Positions 47,818 to 59,400 of a DNA stretch of 64,000 bases are shown here, in pieces. The stretch covers positions 29,568,828 through 29,632,827 of the forward strand of contig CAIIXF020000010.1 of the NCBI GenBank assembly GCA_903813345.2, written 5' to 3'. The stretch is from Owenia fusiformis (lineage: Eukaryota; Annelida; Polychaeta; Sabellida; Oweniidae). Position numbers and translations under genes: made by a program. The notes under the pieces are model-generated. The model made no database searches, was not told where the DNA came from, and saw only the letters and a program-made list of their open reading frames with translations. Positions within the stretch are counted from its first letter, which is position 1. Every line of letters starts with the position of its first letter.

Positions 47818-50800
47818 TATTATATTCTCTAAAACACTTACATCTATACTAAAACAGAATTTGTTAACACTATATTATTTGGATTATCTAATCACTTCGT
47901 TTTTACACACGGCTGTAATATATACCATGTAATCGCGAAATCGAGGAGTTGGGAGCCGAAATGCCTCAAAGAACATCACAAACGTACTTCGAACATATAA
48001 ATGAGCGCGTGAACGCAAAAATACTTGAAAGATGCTGCATATACAGAAGCCAAACATGATAAAGACCAGAGTAGAGAATCGGCCAAAAATCGTTTGACAC
48101 CTGCTTTAATAGAATATGAATGGGGCTTATACTGCAAAGACAGTCTTGCCGGAAGGGTGTTTTCTTAACGAACGTATATAACGATCTCTGTTGTTGGGGT
48201 TTCACAGGAGTTACGTCTATGTTATGGTCATTCAAATCCTCTTCCTCAAGTTGAAAGCACTATTATTGACTAACGAACGAAGGAGCCTGATGTAAAGTAA
48301 GCTGCAATCTCGTCATTGACGCTAGGCACTCCAACTAAGAATCTTTTTATCTCAGGTAATGTTATTCTCTATTGTTGCCATTTGCATTTTATTTTCCTGT
48401 TCTGCATTTCGCTTAGCGTACCACCTTGAGGATAGCTTAATATAATCTTGTTGGGAAACACGAGCTCTTCATAACATTGCAATTATGCTCGTGTTAAATT
48501 TAATTTACAGAATATAAATTCAACAACAGCTACGATACAAGGCTTTTCCAACGTCTGACGCACATCTAAATATTTTCTTTTTAATCCATATGAACAAGGC
48601 AATCATAACCGAACAGTAGAAGAAGATCTCTTTATTTGCACATGAGAAATATTCTTCGTCTTCTTGACAATTCCATGGCGGGGTATTACTGTCATTTCTT
48701 CTCTTTTAAGGTTTGGAAATGGGTTGTATCGTGATGCCTCCCGGTCTCTAACTGATTGAACTGATAAATGCATATTAACGTCCATGTTTCTATCTGTATA
48801 TTCTGAGTATAAGTTTTAGCATTTGTATTTCTCTGAACGTTTACGAGAAGTCTCTGTTAAAATGTATAGGTCGAGTAATTACAATTATATCTCGTCGGGA
48901 CATCTGTTTCGTTCCAGAACTCCAAGTAGTTTTCCGCCCTTAGTTTTCCGAGAACAATTATATAAAGCTGTTTTTAAGACAACGAGACCAATCAATTAGC
49001 CTTGAAATGGTTTGCATTGTCCATACTTTAGAAACATCAGTGACATTTTAAATGAACACGGCCTTGGCGATGTTACATTCAGAAATGACCTTGAACGGTA
49101 TTAGATCATTCTGATACTCATCACTTTTTCTGTCTTCAACTAGAAATATATGATTCTAGCGTGAAGCTAATGGAAGGCCATGATTTCTCATGTTGGTATT
49201 AGATACTATTCTGGTTACATCCTCCCAACATCACACAGTTCTTTCCTTGCTGAGGCCCCACGAAGTTTTACTCATTACATTGGTAGAGTCATTTATTTGC
49301 ATACATATTTATTTACTTGCATTGTTTATTATGTTTTTATAATATTTATATTCATTCCAACAGTGCAACTGTTTTAAAAGTTAAGTTCGGAATGCTAACT
49401 GGGATGAACAGAGGATCTAATATGGTATTGTCACCAAATTACTCATATTTAGATATCAACAATCATCTTTTACCACGAGGGAGTCCTTTACAGGTGCGCC
49501 CAGTCGATTCATCTTCCCAGAGGACCCAAAACGGCATAAATTGGTCTATAAACCTCATGGGATTAACATTTAGTAGCAGGCATATGTTGAGATGTCAACT
49601 TGAGGTCAACTCATATTTTGGATACATATCCTCGGTGATTTTGGTCTTACACTTCGGCTAGCTGCATCCTTTATTCAAAAGATTGCATTTATACTAATTC
49701 AGCCATTCGAGTAGTTTCATGTCAGGGGTAATAAGATAGCATTATCTGACTAGAGAGAACGCAATCTGCGTAGTGCAGTTGTCCACTCATCATCATGTCT
49801 CATTACTATCATCGATGTCGCTATTATCATCTTATTTCTACAGTATTCTCTTCTTGTGAAACATTTAATTGTTTTCAATCTTGATAGAAATTCTCGGAAT
49901 GATGCTTTATTGTTGAAACTTAATCTTATAAGTACTATGTCGTTTTTTTTAAAACTGTTAACAATGCAATATATATTTATACTATATACATTGGCAGCAA
50001 GGATGGGTTAGCGTTTTCATAACAGCCACGATTGGGTTGCTAATATCAACATAATCCCAATTCATCTACGTTTGTTTAGTTTCTATTAAAAATGACGGAA
50101 TATAAGAATGAGAGTAGTTTTGTAAGAATGAATACTGCTTTTGGTTATTTATGTTGTAGATTTCCAAGAGACGTGCTGGAAAAAGCCAGGTTCAAGAAGG
50201 GTTCAAATGATCAAACGGTTTCAAGTCCAACCTTCACCAGATCATGATCTCGGCTTACACGCATATGACATCGACACCGATACCACATTAACCCTATCGA
50301 CCAGGTCTTTCAAGACACAACTTGGAAGTCAAATAGCATTTGTCAGTATAAACACACATTGATAGCAGACATCTGAATAGAATTCATCCCTTCGCAATAT
50401 TGGGCATATTTGGACTATATTTAATCCCCACCGCTCTACTTCATGGGTCTACCCAGTGCAAGTTACAGCATACTCGATTACCAGTTGATTTCATCAATAG
50501 ATACTTCATACCTTGGTAATTCAGATGCATTGCAGGGGACTGAGTTTCAACCTCCCTATTTTTCTGTAATATGCGATTACAGTTTTTACCAAGGGTTGGG
50601 TTGCCGGATTTAGAGCCTACCAAATGTCTCATTTCAGGACTGACATTTGCCATATGATCCGATGATCGGATAATATCAGAACATCTATGGATACGTTTAG
50701 GGACGCTGTGTAATTAAAATAGTTTGCCGGGGACAATAACACTTGTGCAGTGCAACCGATGCAGCAGTATCTGCGTACCAGAATCACAACCAGGAACGCA

Positions 50801-50879
50801 CACCTCGTTTGTAACACCCGATATGCCGCCCTTATCTAACATTCTACCGCGGTCAGGGATGTGCTTTTGGCCCTGGGAA

Positions 50880-51065
50880 CTAACTCGATACTTTATATTA
50901 CGCAGGTCATTCGTTTCGCCACGGAATGGTCACTTCTTGCTCCAAGCATATAGAGGACTCAAGGATCATGACCCCTGGACGATGAAACGAGGCGCTCTAG
51001 GACATATTATATCCGACACCAATTTCTGCGATCAAAGCAGCTACATAGTGTCTATCGCCAATTAA
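50880..51065 (+). pseudogene. Tyrosine-recombinase C-terminal remnant (fossil)
   Basis: Contains the GHSFR box of tyrosine recombinases, followed by sequence in the style of the DIRS/Ngaro C-terminus (a PTPISAIKAA-like segment). The gene is broken in several places and cannot make a functional recombinase. It serves only to identify the element. Confidence 0.6.
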
Positions 51066-51801
51066 TTAGACTAGCTCTGTATTTAAATCCAAAGTCATTA
51101 ACTGGTAAATCACTGGAACGAAATCCTATCCTAACACTGTACATCAAGTAACGTAATAATTCCAGTTTTAATCATAATATTAATGTGTATATGTGTAAAC
51201 CAATTACTAATCTTTGAATCTAATAACTTTGACGGACATGCAGCATGTCCCCTTCTTGACGAACTGACGGACTATGCTGCCACTAAGTTATGCACCCGGG
51301 GCTATGCACCCTCAACGGGGTAAGTCATGCACGCTAGTGTCTTCGACCACTTATTTCAATACACCTTGGCTCCGTTCTCTACGAGAATAAACCGGGTACG
51401 CGAGGGGTATTCCTGAATGGCCCATCTCGGCTACGTTCTCTACGAGGTAAACCGTCTGCCCACGAGGTGTCCCATTCAAATTTTCTCTCCACCGAGCTAC
51501 AGCGTAGAAGGTGCCTATAGGATGGACCAGATTATCCGCGCCCCAACAATTACAATCTTGGATAAGTCGTGCTGACTTTTATGTTCCATCCGTTGCATGT
51601 TGCGTACTTTCGCGTATCATTCGCGTAAGTGTAACATTCCTATCCTACGACGCTCTTGTATTAGCATGCATACACCTACGTCATATTAACACTGACTTCG
51701 TCCTTACCAGGCCTCATTCAATCAATCTTTGGGGAACGGCGTATCCTATCGTTCACAGAGCTTTTATTTAAACTCCGTTCACGAGTATACTTGTTTTTGG
51801 G

Positions 51802-52542
51802 CTCTTATCCCAAAGATTAATGATTATATAAGGTTGCATAATCATGATTTTGCGCTGTCATTACGTAAAATTATCTCATGATTACGTAATCGTTTCTTTG
51901 GTATACAATTACGCAAGCTCTGATCGATAGATAGCCGTCTCCCCATGCCAAAAAGGTTAAATTGTAATATGTTATATTTTATGTAATAAAATCTATAAAA
52001 CGTACACATGTTCTTTGGATATAAATTGTGATTTAACAAGTATTTGTTAAATCTGGTTTATATCACAGAGAACGGTGCCTGTCCTACCAGCCCAATTAAA
52101 AGTCTGTTGACAGATCCAATTAGGCCGGGACAATAACTTATCTTAATGCTATACCAACTGTTCTGTAGTAGTTTGGTTTACACAGTTTTAGCTTTGCATC
52201 TTGAGGAAGTCGGACGCTTACCCGCCCCCACCCCTTCGCCCCCTTAATAGGGGGTATCGGGTGGCCCGGATTTCGGAGGCGGCTATCTATCTCAGCACTC
52301 GGTCCTCTACGGTCTCTCTCTTATCCCAAAGATTAATGATTATATAAGGTTGCATAATCATGATTTTGCGCTGTCATTACGTAACATTATCTCATGATTA
52401 CGTAATCGTTTCTTTGGTATACAATTACGCAAGCTCTGATCGATAGATAGCCGTCTCCCCATGCCAAAAAGGTTAAATTGTAATATGTTATATTTTATGT
52501 AATAAAATCTATAAAACGTACACATGTTCTTTGGATATAAAT
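51802..52542 (+). repeat. B1-A2-B2 repeat block of the tyrosine-recombinase retroelement
   Basis: B1 (51802-52026) and B2 (52318-52542) are 225 bp each and almost identical, starting CTCTTATCCCAAAGATTAAT and ending CTTTGGATATAAAT. A2 (52026-52220) adjoins B1. A 97-bp GC-rich spacer separates A2 from B2, which is more than in textbook Ngaro elements. Confidence 0.85.
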
Positions 52543-52588
52543 ACAGCGAGAACAAACAACTGCAATTGTGATTATTTTCCTCTTATAT

Positions 52589-53008
52589 CACGGGGTGCCA
52601 ACTATGACGTAAAACGACCGTTAATTTGAATTTTAGACCTACCCGATGTTCGAAAATCAAGGATTGTGAGTCTCATACTGCCCGATTTTCTTCAAACTTG
52701 TTTTATACAAAGCACAACAAAAATGCCTTTCTGTTGGTACATTATTTTGTTATACAGAGTCTCTGCGACGTCTTGGTCCCCAGCTTTGAGAAGCGTTTTT
52801 CTCAGCTGGGGATCAAAATGCCGCAAAAACGAGAGACTCTGTACAATAAGACAATGTATCGGCAGAAAGGCATTTTTGTTTTGCTTTGTATAAAACAAAT
52901 TTGAAGAAAATCGGTGCAGTATGACACTCACAATCCTTGATTTTCGAACATCGGGTAGGTCTAAAATTCAAATTAATGGTCGTTTTACGTCATAGTTGGC
53001 ACCCCGTG
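52589..53008. mobile_element. 420-bp near-perfect hairpin element
   Basis: Ends CACGGGGTGCCAACTATGAC and the inverse, in TATA flanks, with arms of about 205 bp and almost no loop (CAGCTTTGAGAAGCG region). Because the arms match, the same peptide can be read from both strands, so neither frame is a gene. It begins 47 bp after the retroelement's B2 repeat. Confidence 0.85.
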
Positions 53009-53161
53009 TATATATTGATGCTTCTCTGACATGTTTTTTCGCTTTGCTCATTCGTAATAAAATGGATATCACTCAAAATGATCATACAATATTGCATTTT
53101 GGTCCTTCAATCGTATTGCTAGCTTATTTATAGGTTTCACTGAGTCACAAAAAGTAATTTG

Positions 53162-53375
53162 ATATGACCCATCCCATAGTCCACGGTATGAAATTTCTAG
53201 GACGTCTAATTAAGGAGTTGGTGGCACCATATCTGCATAATGATATTTGAGCTTATATTTAGATACCTACATGTGTCCCGCGTTTTATTTTTGTATAGCC
53301 GTGATAAATACGGCGGGCTTTTGGGCCGAATAATGCATGTCATCATCAGGGGTCAAAAAACGTGTAAAAAGTTTT
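53162..53375. repeat. Inverted-repeat partner of 59036-59215
   Basis: Shares GTGGCACCATAT.TGCATAA, ATTTGA, ATATTTAG and GGTCAAAAAACGTG in order with the inverse of 59036-59215. The pair brackets about 5.7 kb and could be the eroded ends of one element or two separate MITE copies. Confidence 0.5.
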
Positions 53376-53886
53376 TCGCATTTTTTTCATAATTTAAAGT
53401 ATAAACATTAAAAGAAAATCACAAAAAAATAATTTTTATATATACATCAAGTTTCTTGGCTATAATTTTGCGGTATGTGTTCCTTAAAATACCTTATATA
53501 TAAAAAATCAATGTTTCAACATTTTATGTCGTTTTGGAGATATTGGTGAAGCAATCGATATATTGGCACCTTTATTACATGTGAATAACATATGGTTATA
53601 ATATGCTAGTTTTTTACAAAATTAGTTGTAATACATTTTGAGATATGGACAGCCGTATTCAGGGGTCAATTGCCAATAAAGGGAGACTCGTAGTTCTTCC
53701 TTGTCTAATACCGTCTGCGATTGAAAATTGTTGCATATGGTTGAACATGAATTGGTTGCTTATATAAGGACCATATCATCAACATTTGATTGACTACATG
53801 GATCTTTGAGAAATGTCGGCAATCATGTAAAAATGAATCGATGTAATGCATCGCAGTGACAAATATAATGGACTTTATGTTGGAAA

Positions 53887-53925
53887 CTATAACAATATGT
53901 CATACCACTCTTGGTGGTGACATAA
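53887..53925 (-). repeat. End of a GTGGTGAC-family element
   Basis: ACTATAACAATATGTCATAC followed by CACTCTTGGTGGTGACATAA matches the end of the copies at 32689 and 40312. The rest of that element is not recognisable to the left. Confidence 0.5.
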
Positions 53926-54637
53926 GAAACCCCAGCAATCCCACGAGCTAAGTATAAAGATCATTCCCAGACCATTACACCAAGTAGCACTTTTCGAGTC
54001 ATTACAACACAAATTGAATAAAAATACAAATTGAGAGCCAATACTCATAACAATACTAAAAGTATATTAGATAATATTTAGAATTTGGTCTTAATGCTTT
54101 GAGATAGATATAACTCGTTTAACGTTTAAAAGGGTCAGCATCCCACTGCAAACCTAAAGCCTTTAGTTTTAGCAATTTAATTGACAATGCCTAAAATAAT
54201 CCCCACATCCTTCAGCATCTCGAGTACATAAACTTAAAAGTTCGCAAAATCCAGAAATTATTTTACAAAGAGAAATACTGTCTCGTTAAACAAAACAAAA
54301 TACCTCAAATAAAAATCAGTGACTATAGCATTTGGATTCACTCTCGTATACCAATCCTCTCATGAAAGCTCTTATATAGAACTGATAATTCGTAAAAACT
54401 TGGATTAATCAAACGTTATAGGATGCGCCTCACAATATAGCATCATAGAGTGCACTATTTGTAAGGAATACCTTTTATCAATTTTCAAATATTATACAGA
54501 ATATAGAATGAAGTTAAGAGAAATTTGTACTCCCCTAAAATAAGCTGTAAAATAGCCCTAAAATAAGTGTATGGATAGTACTCACAATTAGCAACGACCC
54601 AGGGACAATGACTACCACTCCACATTAAACCATACAG

Positions 54638-56230
54638 TACCTGTCAACCTCTCATCGGTTAAAATCGGGACAAAAATCGGGACAAATCTGGATTTTTCAG
54701 AAAAATCGGGACAAATCGGGACTTTTCGAAAAAAATCGGGACAGCAAAATCTCTCAAAAATCGGGACTTTTCAGAAAATGCACACTGGTGGTGAAGCCTG
54801 AAATGACGCATTTTTCGTATAATTGGAAATACATTTAGCATGCCCAGCATTTTAAAGATATATGCAGTGTAAGATAAAAGCCACATTTTACGGTCATCCA
54901 ATATTGTTTAGAATTGAAGATTTTATATTTACAGATTCATGATATGATGTGGTGGTGATTGGCCTATGATTTTACGATGAAAGCGTTGTCTCTATTAACG
55001 CATGCCTAATGCGTCGATTGATTTTGAAAAGTACACGTTTTGGGATATGATTGGGATCTTGTGGTATATATGATAGAAGTTCCCATGGACCTAAAATCGA
55101 AAGGCTTTCTCCGATTCTCAAATGGGCTTGTAAAAGAGGATCGACGTGTATTCATTTTGTTGAAATACGGTATCGGCATGATCGGGATGAAAACATTTAC
55201 TCGGATATATTTTAAAATTAAATCGTTTAGGAATCGTTTAACCATGGGCTTTCAATAGATTGGTTTAACGTACATTCGACATTTAGGCCTTCATTCTGAT
55301 TCATTTACTTTGGACAGTTTGTAATGAAGATGGCTTGGCCGCATTCAGTAGTCACTTTTTGATGTAAACTTGACAAGAATTTTGTTTGCCAACAAGGACC
55401 TAAACATGTAATATAAATTGCTGTGTGAATTAATAATGCGCGCTTTGTTCAAGAGCAAAGTGCATGAGTTAGTATTATTGACGTCTTTTAAAAAATCAAA
55501 TATCATCGCATATATTTTAGGTGAAGATGTTTACCAATTTATAGACAAATAATTTCGAAAGGTATATGCTCTATCTGATTTTAAAATATTTCTCGAATGC
55601 ATTTTGAATGTAAAATCTAATAATAAAAAGCCGATATCTACCGGGCTTGGTGCTTTTAATTAAGAAATATAGACCGAAAAACTGTTGGGTGTAAGGAATG
55701 AATACAGACCCCGTGGGTGGGTAAACACGTTTTCTATAAAAAAAGTGTGTGCCCGACCAGAAGGTTTGTAATCATTCATACTCCAACAGTTTTGAGGTCT
55801 ATATTATTAAGATTCCTGAATAAATAACAGAAAATGCGTAACATAATGTTACTATTCTGATCATTTAATGTTAGAATAGATCATATTTGTACATATATAG
55901 CATTTGCTTCCCATGTACAGCACATAAAATACAGAAGAAAATATTAACCTCTTGTTCTTTTGATGCAGAATGAGCTCTTTAAATAGAAGAAGAAGTTGCA
56001 GTTCGTAGTTGCATACCTGTCAGTAGTTTAAAAATTAATCGGGAAAAATGTGTTGCAAATTGAATTCAATACAAAATTTACGATGAAAACAAGTAAAAAA
56101 TAAATCGGGACAAAATCGGGACATATGTGCCCAAAATCGGGACAAAATCGGGATCGGGACAGGCCTAAAAAAATCCGGACAGGCCAAAAAAATCGGGACA
56201 ATCCCGATTAAAATCGGGACTTGACAGGTA
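54638..56230. mobile_element. DNA transposon with CGGGACAAAAATCGGGAC minisatellite ends
   Basis: Termini TACCTGTCAA and TTGACAGGTA, each followed inward by arrays of AAATCGGGACAAA-type units. The middle (54800-56030) is ordinary AT-rich DNA with a foldback insertion at 55655-55812. No transposase. Its plan resembles 23850-25512, whose termini also contain a CAACCT block. Confidence 0.65.
55655..55812. mobile_element. Palindromic MITE, AATTAAGAAATATAGACC family, copy 2 (nested)
   Basis: Inverted ends AATTAAGAAATATAGACC and GGTCTATATTATTAA with inner arms around GGAATGAATACAGACC and its diverged complement. It is nested in the transposon 54638-56230 and is related to 43311-43540. Confidence 0.7.
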
Positions 56231-56812
56231 TGTAAAACATTAGCAATGATATTGAACTTCTTCACTACTTCTTCAGCATAGAATTAACTCAGAAATGAGT
56301 AATACAATCATGGTATTCAAGTATAAATTAAATTACCTCCTTCATATGTGACATATAATTTCACCCAGAAACTAGTTTTTCTAGCAATACCCGATATAAA
56401 AACAAAAGAGATATAGCCTGGGAGTAGCCATTTTGTCCCAAATTCTATCCAAAATGTCATGAATATGTACGCACAAGTGCCAAATGCGAAAGACCAAAAA
56501 TGACAAAACATAGCAAGAAAATGAAATGTCTAAGAACTCATTGCCAAATGGAAAGAAAATCCAACTATCCCAAATTAATATACAACGTGAAAGGAAAATG
56601 TATCTTACAACACTCACAACAATTCGTAAAAGTGCAATTCGCATGGCTTTGGCGACGAGTTTGTGCACAAATGAATAATGCCTGATTTTAAAGTTACAAA
56701 TTATATAACCTCATTGGTACAGAATATACTCACCAAACGAAAACCTCATACCAGAACTCATGGCAAAGCATCTTGATGCAATGTTAAGGCATCTTTAATA
56801 TACCTCTCCAGA

Positions 56813-56901
56813 GGTTTACTGTCAAAATTATATCCCGAGACAGTAAACCGAGACCGTAGGTCGAGGTTTACAGTCGAGGGATATAATTTTGACAGTAAAC
56901 C
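56813..56901. repeat. Hairpin
   Basis: GGTTTACTGTCAAAATTATA and the exact complement flank about 40 bp. It is probably part of a larger decayed element reaching toward 57330. Confidence 0.7.
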
Positions 56902-57339
56902 GAATGGAGATGTCTATAATTGTTTTGTTAGTCCGAAGAATATCTTAGATTTTTCTGACCCTTGAAGTTGACTTGAAGTTGGATCCAGACCCTCGAGACA
57001 TTCATGTTGTATTTCAGTATATCGGCAGTAAGTTCACTCAATGGAGTCAAATTACTCTCCTGGGCGAAGTCCACTAGGCTAAAAGCTTTGTACAAAGATT
57101 TTTCTTCGTATTTTGACTGTCTTTACTCTCTAAGAGACTAATAATATCCTCATCTTCAACGAAACGGCTAGTGCTAGCGGCGGCCATTTTATCGTCTGAT
57201 AATGACGTCATTTTAGTGGAATGCTGGGAATATTATTCACCGGCAATGCATTGCGCGGTGTACAGTTAAAATTATTCACCGCTCGTTGACCAATCAAAAT
57301 CGAGTATTTCAACTGAGGTACTAACAATATAGAATTTAC

Positions 57340-59030
57340 TCACAAAAACTTAGCCTCCGCATAGAAAATTAAAAATAACAATAACTGCACTTTCAAAACA
57401 AAAACGAATGCCTCACACAAAGATGTGAATAAGATGAAGCCTCTTTGCTATAACTGAAGTCACAGAACTAGTATTCCACAAATCATATTGACTTTCCTGT
57501 ATAGAATGCACAAAAAATAATCGTCCACTAATATAGTAGAGTAGTAAAATATCTTGAGTAAAAATGCCAAGATTTCAAGTGCAACTCGCATGGACTAGTC
57601 GACATAGAGCTCAAACACAAATGAGTAATGCCTGAATTTAAAAGAATGATATAACCTTTTCGGTATAGAACGCACGAAACTTATATCTTGCATAAAAAAT
57701 AAAAATATGAAGCCTCTGTAGTATAATGTGAACCCACATAAACTAGCACTGCGTACAAATAAAAAAAGTCGCACTCAAAGCGTAATACCTCATATATACC
57801 TCGTATAACCTCATTGAGAGCACTCTAAAAACGAATACCTCGTATAAAACTCAAAGGTGATAACTAGTCTCTCCGTCATACATTATATATATGAGAACCG
57901 GTCTTACAAAAAATGATTCGATGTCGTCTTCAAATATCGGAGGCTCTTCTGAAAGATTGGATGTGTGCAACACTATAGATTTCTCCCAATTCCTATCGGG
58001 ACTTTGCACGCGATGGGTGAGTTGATATGATTGATAGGGTCACACCTTGGAACAACGATACATATCGTGAACACAGATGATAAAATATAGATAGTCAATG
58101 AAATAAAATATAAATGAGTACCTTTAATTACGTATAATTCACAATCTCGCCCTGCTGAATGAAATCGTCTCTAACGGTGTCACTCATCCATCACGAAGGT
58201 TGGTTTCTGGTTCTTATTAATGACAGTATGGCTCTCACTTATAAATTTACATTAAGAATAGAACGAACATTTGTCAAGTTATGATCGAAACAAAACTAAA
58301 CCTTGTCTTCGCAAGGGACAGTTCAAAAAACTAAATTACTATCTTGAATTTCAAAAATCTTGCTCTACTGCATGAAATCGTCCTGAATATAGTCACTCAT
58401 CAACCACGAAAGTTGATTTCTGGTTTCTTTATCAATCATTCTAGCGTTCTCATTTATAAAACAATCGATAATTAAAACTGACATATATTATAATGCATTC
58501 AATGTTTACTTTCTTACAACATTGCATGCTTATTTTATTGTGGGAGCACAGCATTGTGACACTGTGATATATGCGACGCATTTGACTGCGCCTTCTTTAT
58601 TCCTCGATGCAAATCATCTAGTTTAAAAATGTAAACATTCCAATACCAAATTAGATTAATTATTTAAATGATACATCCTTTATATTTTTATTTGATTACG
58701 TTTTGAATATCATTAACAATAATCCGTTGTTTGACCCTTGAAAACGCAAGAAATATTTCCGTGAATATATTGTTTCTATAAGTACAAAACTAATACGTTA
58801 CTAATTATAGATTTTTCTGAATATTTCGCATAATTTGGTCACATCTGCTCTGTCTTATTTTTTTTTAAATAATAAAACGTTGAAAAGTACCCTAGTGCAA
58901 TGCACTAATTGAAAAATGACATTTAAGTTAAGATAGTATTATATTTCTATGTAATCCTAATCCTGTAAATTATATATAAGTTTCGATTTACAATTCGAGT
59001 CTTATAAAATGCACTAAAATGCGCATGAAA
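57340..59030. other. No gene recognised; imperfect tandem duplication at 58137-58480
   Basis: Two copies of about 120 bp, 220 bp apart, share TGAATGAAATCGTC...GTCACTCATC.ACCACGAA.GTTG.TTTCTGGTT. Several phrases such as TATAACCTCATTG and AATACCTCGTATA recur between 56690 and 57850, suggesting an old degenerate repeat. No domain is visible. Confidence 0.4.
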
Positions 59031-59035
59031 AGTTT

Positions 59036-59215
59036 CACGTTTTTTGACCTCTTGTGGTGACAGACATAATGCGACCCGAAAGCCTTAATATTTTTTACCA
59101 AATGGCATTTTAAAAGCATAAGGACATATGCCCCTCCCTAAATATCGGTTCAAATGTCGTTATGCATATATGGTGCCACGGATTTGTAATATCTATGAGC
59201 CATACCATGGACTAC
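59036..59215. repeat. Inverted-repeat partner of 53162-53375
   Basis: The inverse of this stretch follows 53162-53375 for most of its length (GGTCAAAAAACGTG, GTGGCACCATATATGCATAA). A possible short MITE starting CCAGGGACAGATCCAG follows at 59216-59400. Confidence 0.5.
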
Positions 59216-59400
59216 CAGGGACAGATCCAGAAATCAAAAAGGGAGAGGGGGGCAATACAACTTAGCATCCCTAAATGCCCTAGAAATACCTAGAAATGCC
59301 CAATACTTGTGGCCCTAAGCACTTTAGAGCTCAACATTTTTAACTCATCTTAGGGGGGGGGCTTGCCCAGATCCGCCATTACATCATTTGATCTCAATGA

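Larger units (their letters stand above)
47623..52542 (+). mobile_element. Decayed tyrosine-recombinase retroelement, Ngaro/PAT type (fossil)
   Basis: About 4.9 kb bounded by split direct repeats. A1 (47623-47817) stands at the left end; B1 (51802-52026), A2 (52026-52220) and B2 (52318-52542) stand at the right end. A1 equals A2 and B1 equals B2, the arrangement described for PAT/Ngaro members of the DIRS order. A tyrosine-recombinase C-terminal remnant lies at about 50900-51065, in the expected place before B1. Reverse transcriptase and gag regions are not recognisable. The coding part is broken many times, whereas the repeat pairs differ by only a base or two. The last copying event thus looks recent relative to the state of the interior, or the repeats have been kept alike. 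Confidence 0.65.

Noticed and set aside
51802-52542. 225-bp direct repeats as the LTRs of a very short element
   Set aside because: A further repeat pair (47623-47817 and 52026-52220) and the recombinase box fit split direct repeats of a Ngaro/PAT element better.
52626-52931. Very similar proteins on opposite strands
   Set aside because: This is a mirror effect of the near-perfect hairpin 52589-53008, not two genes.
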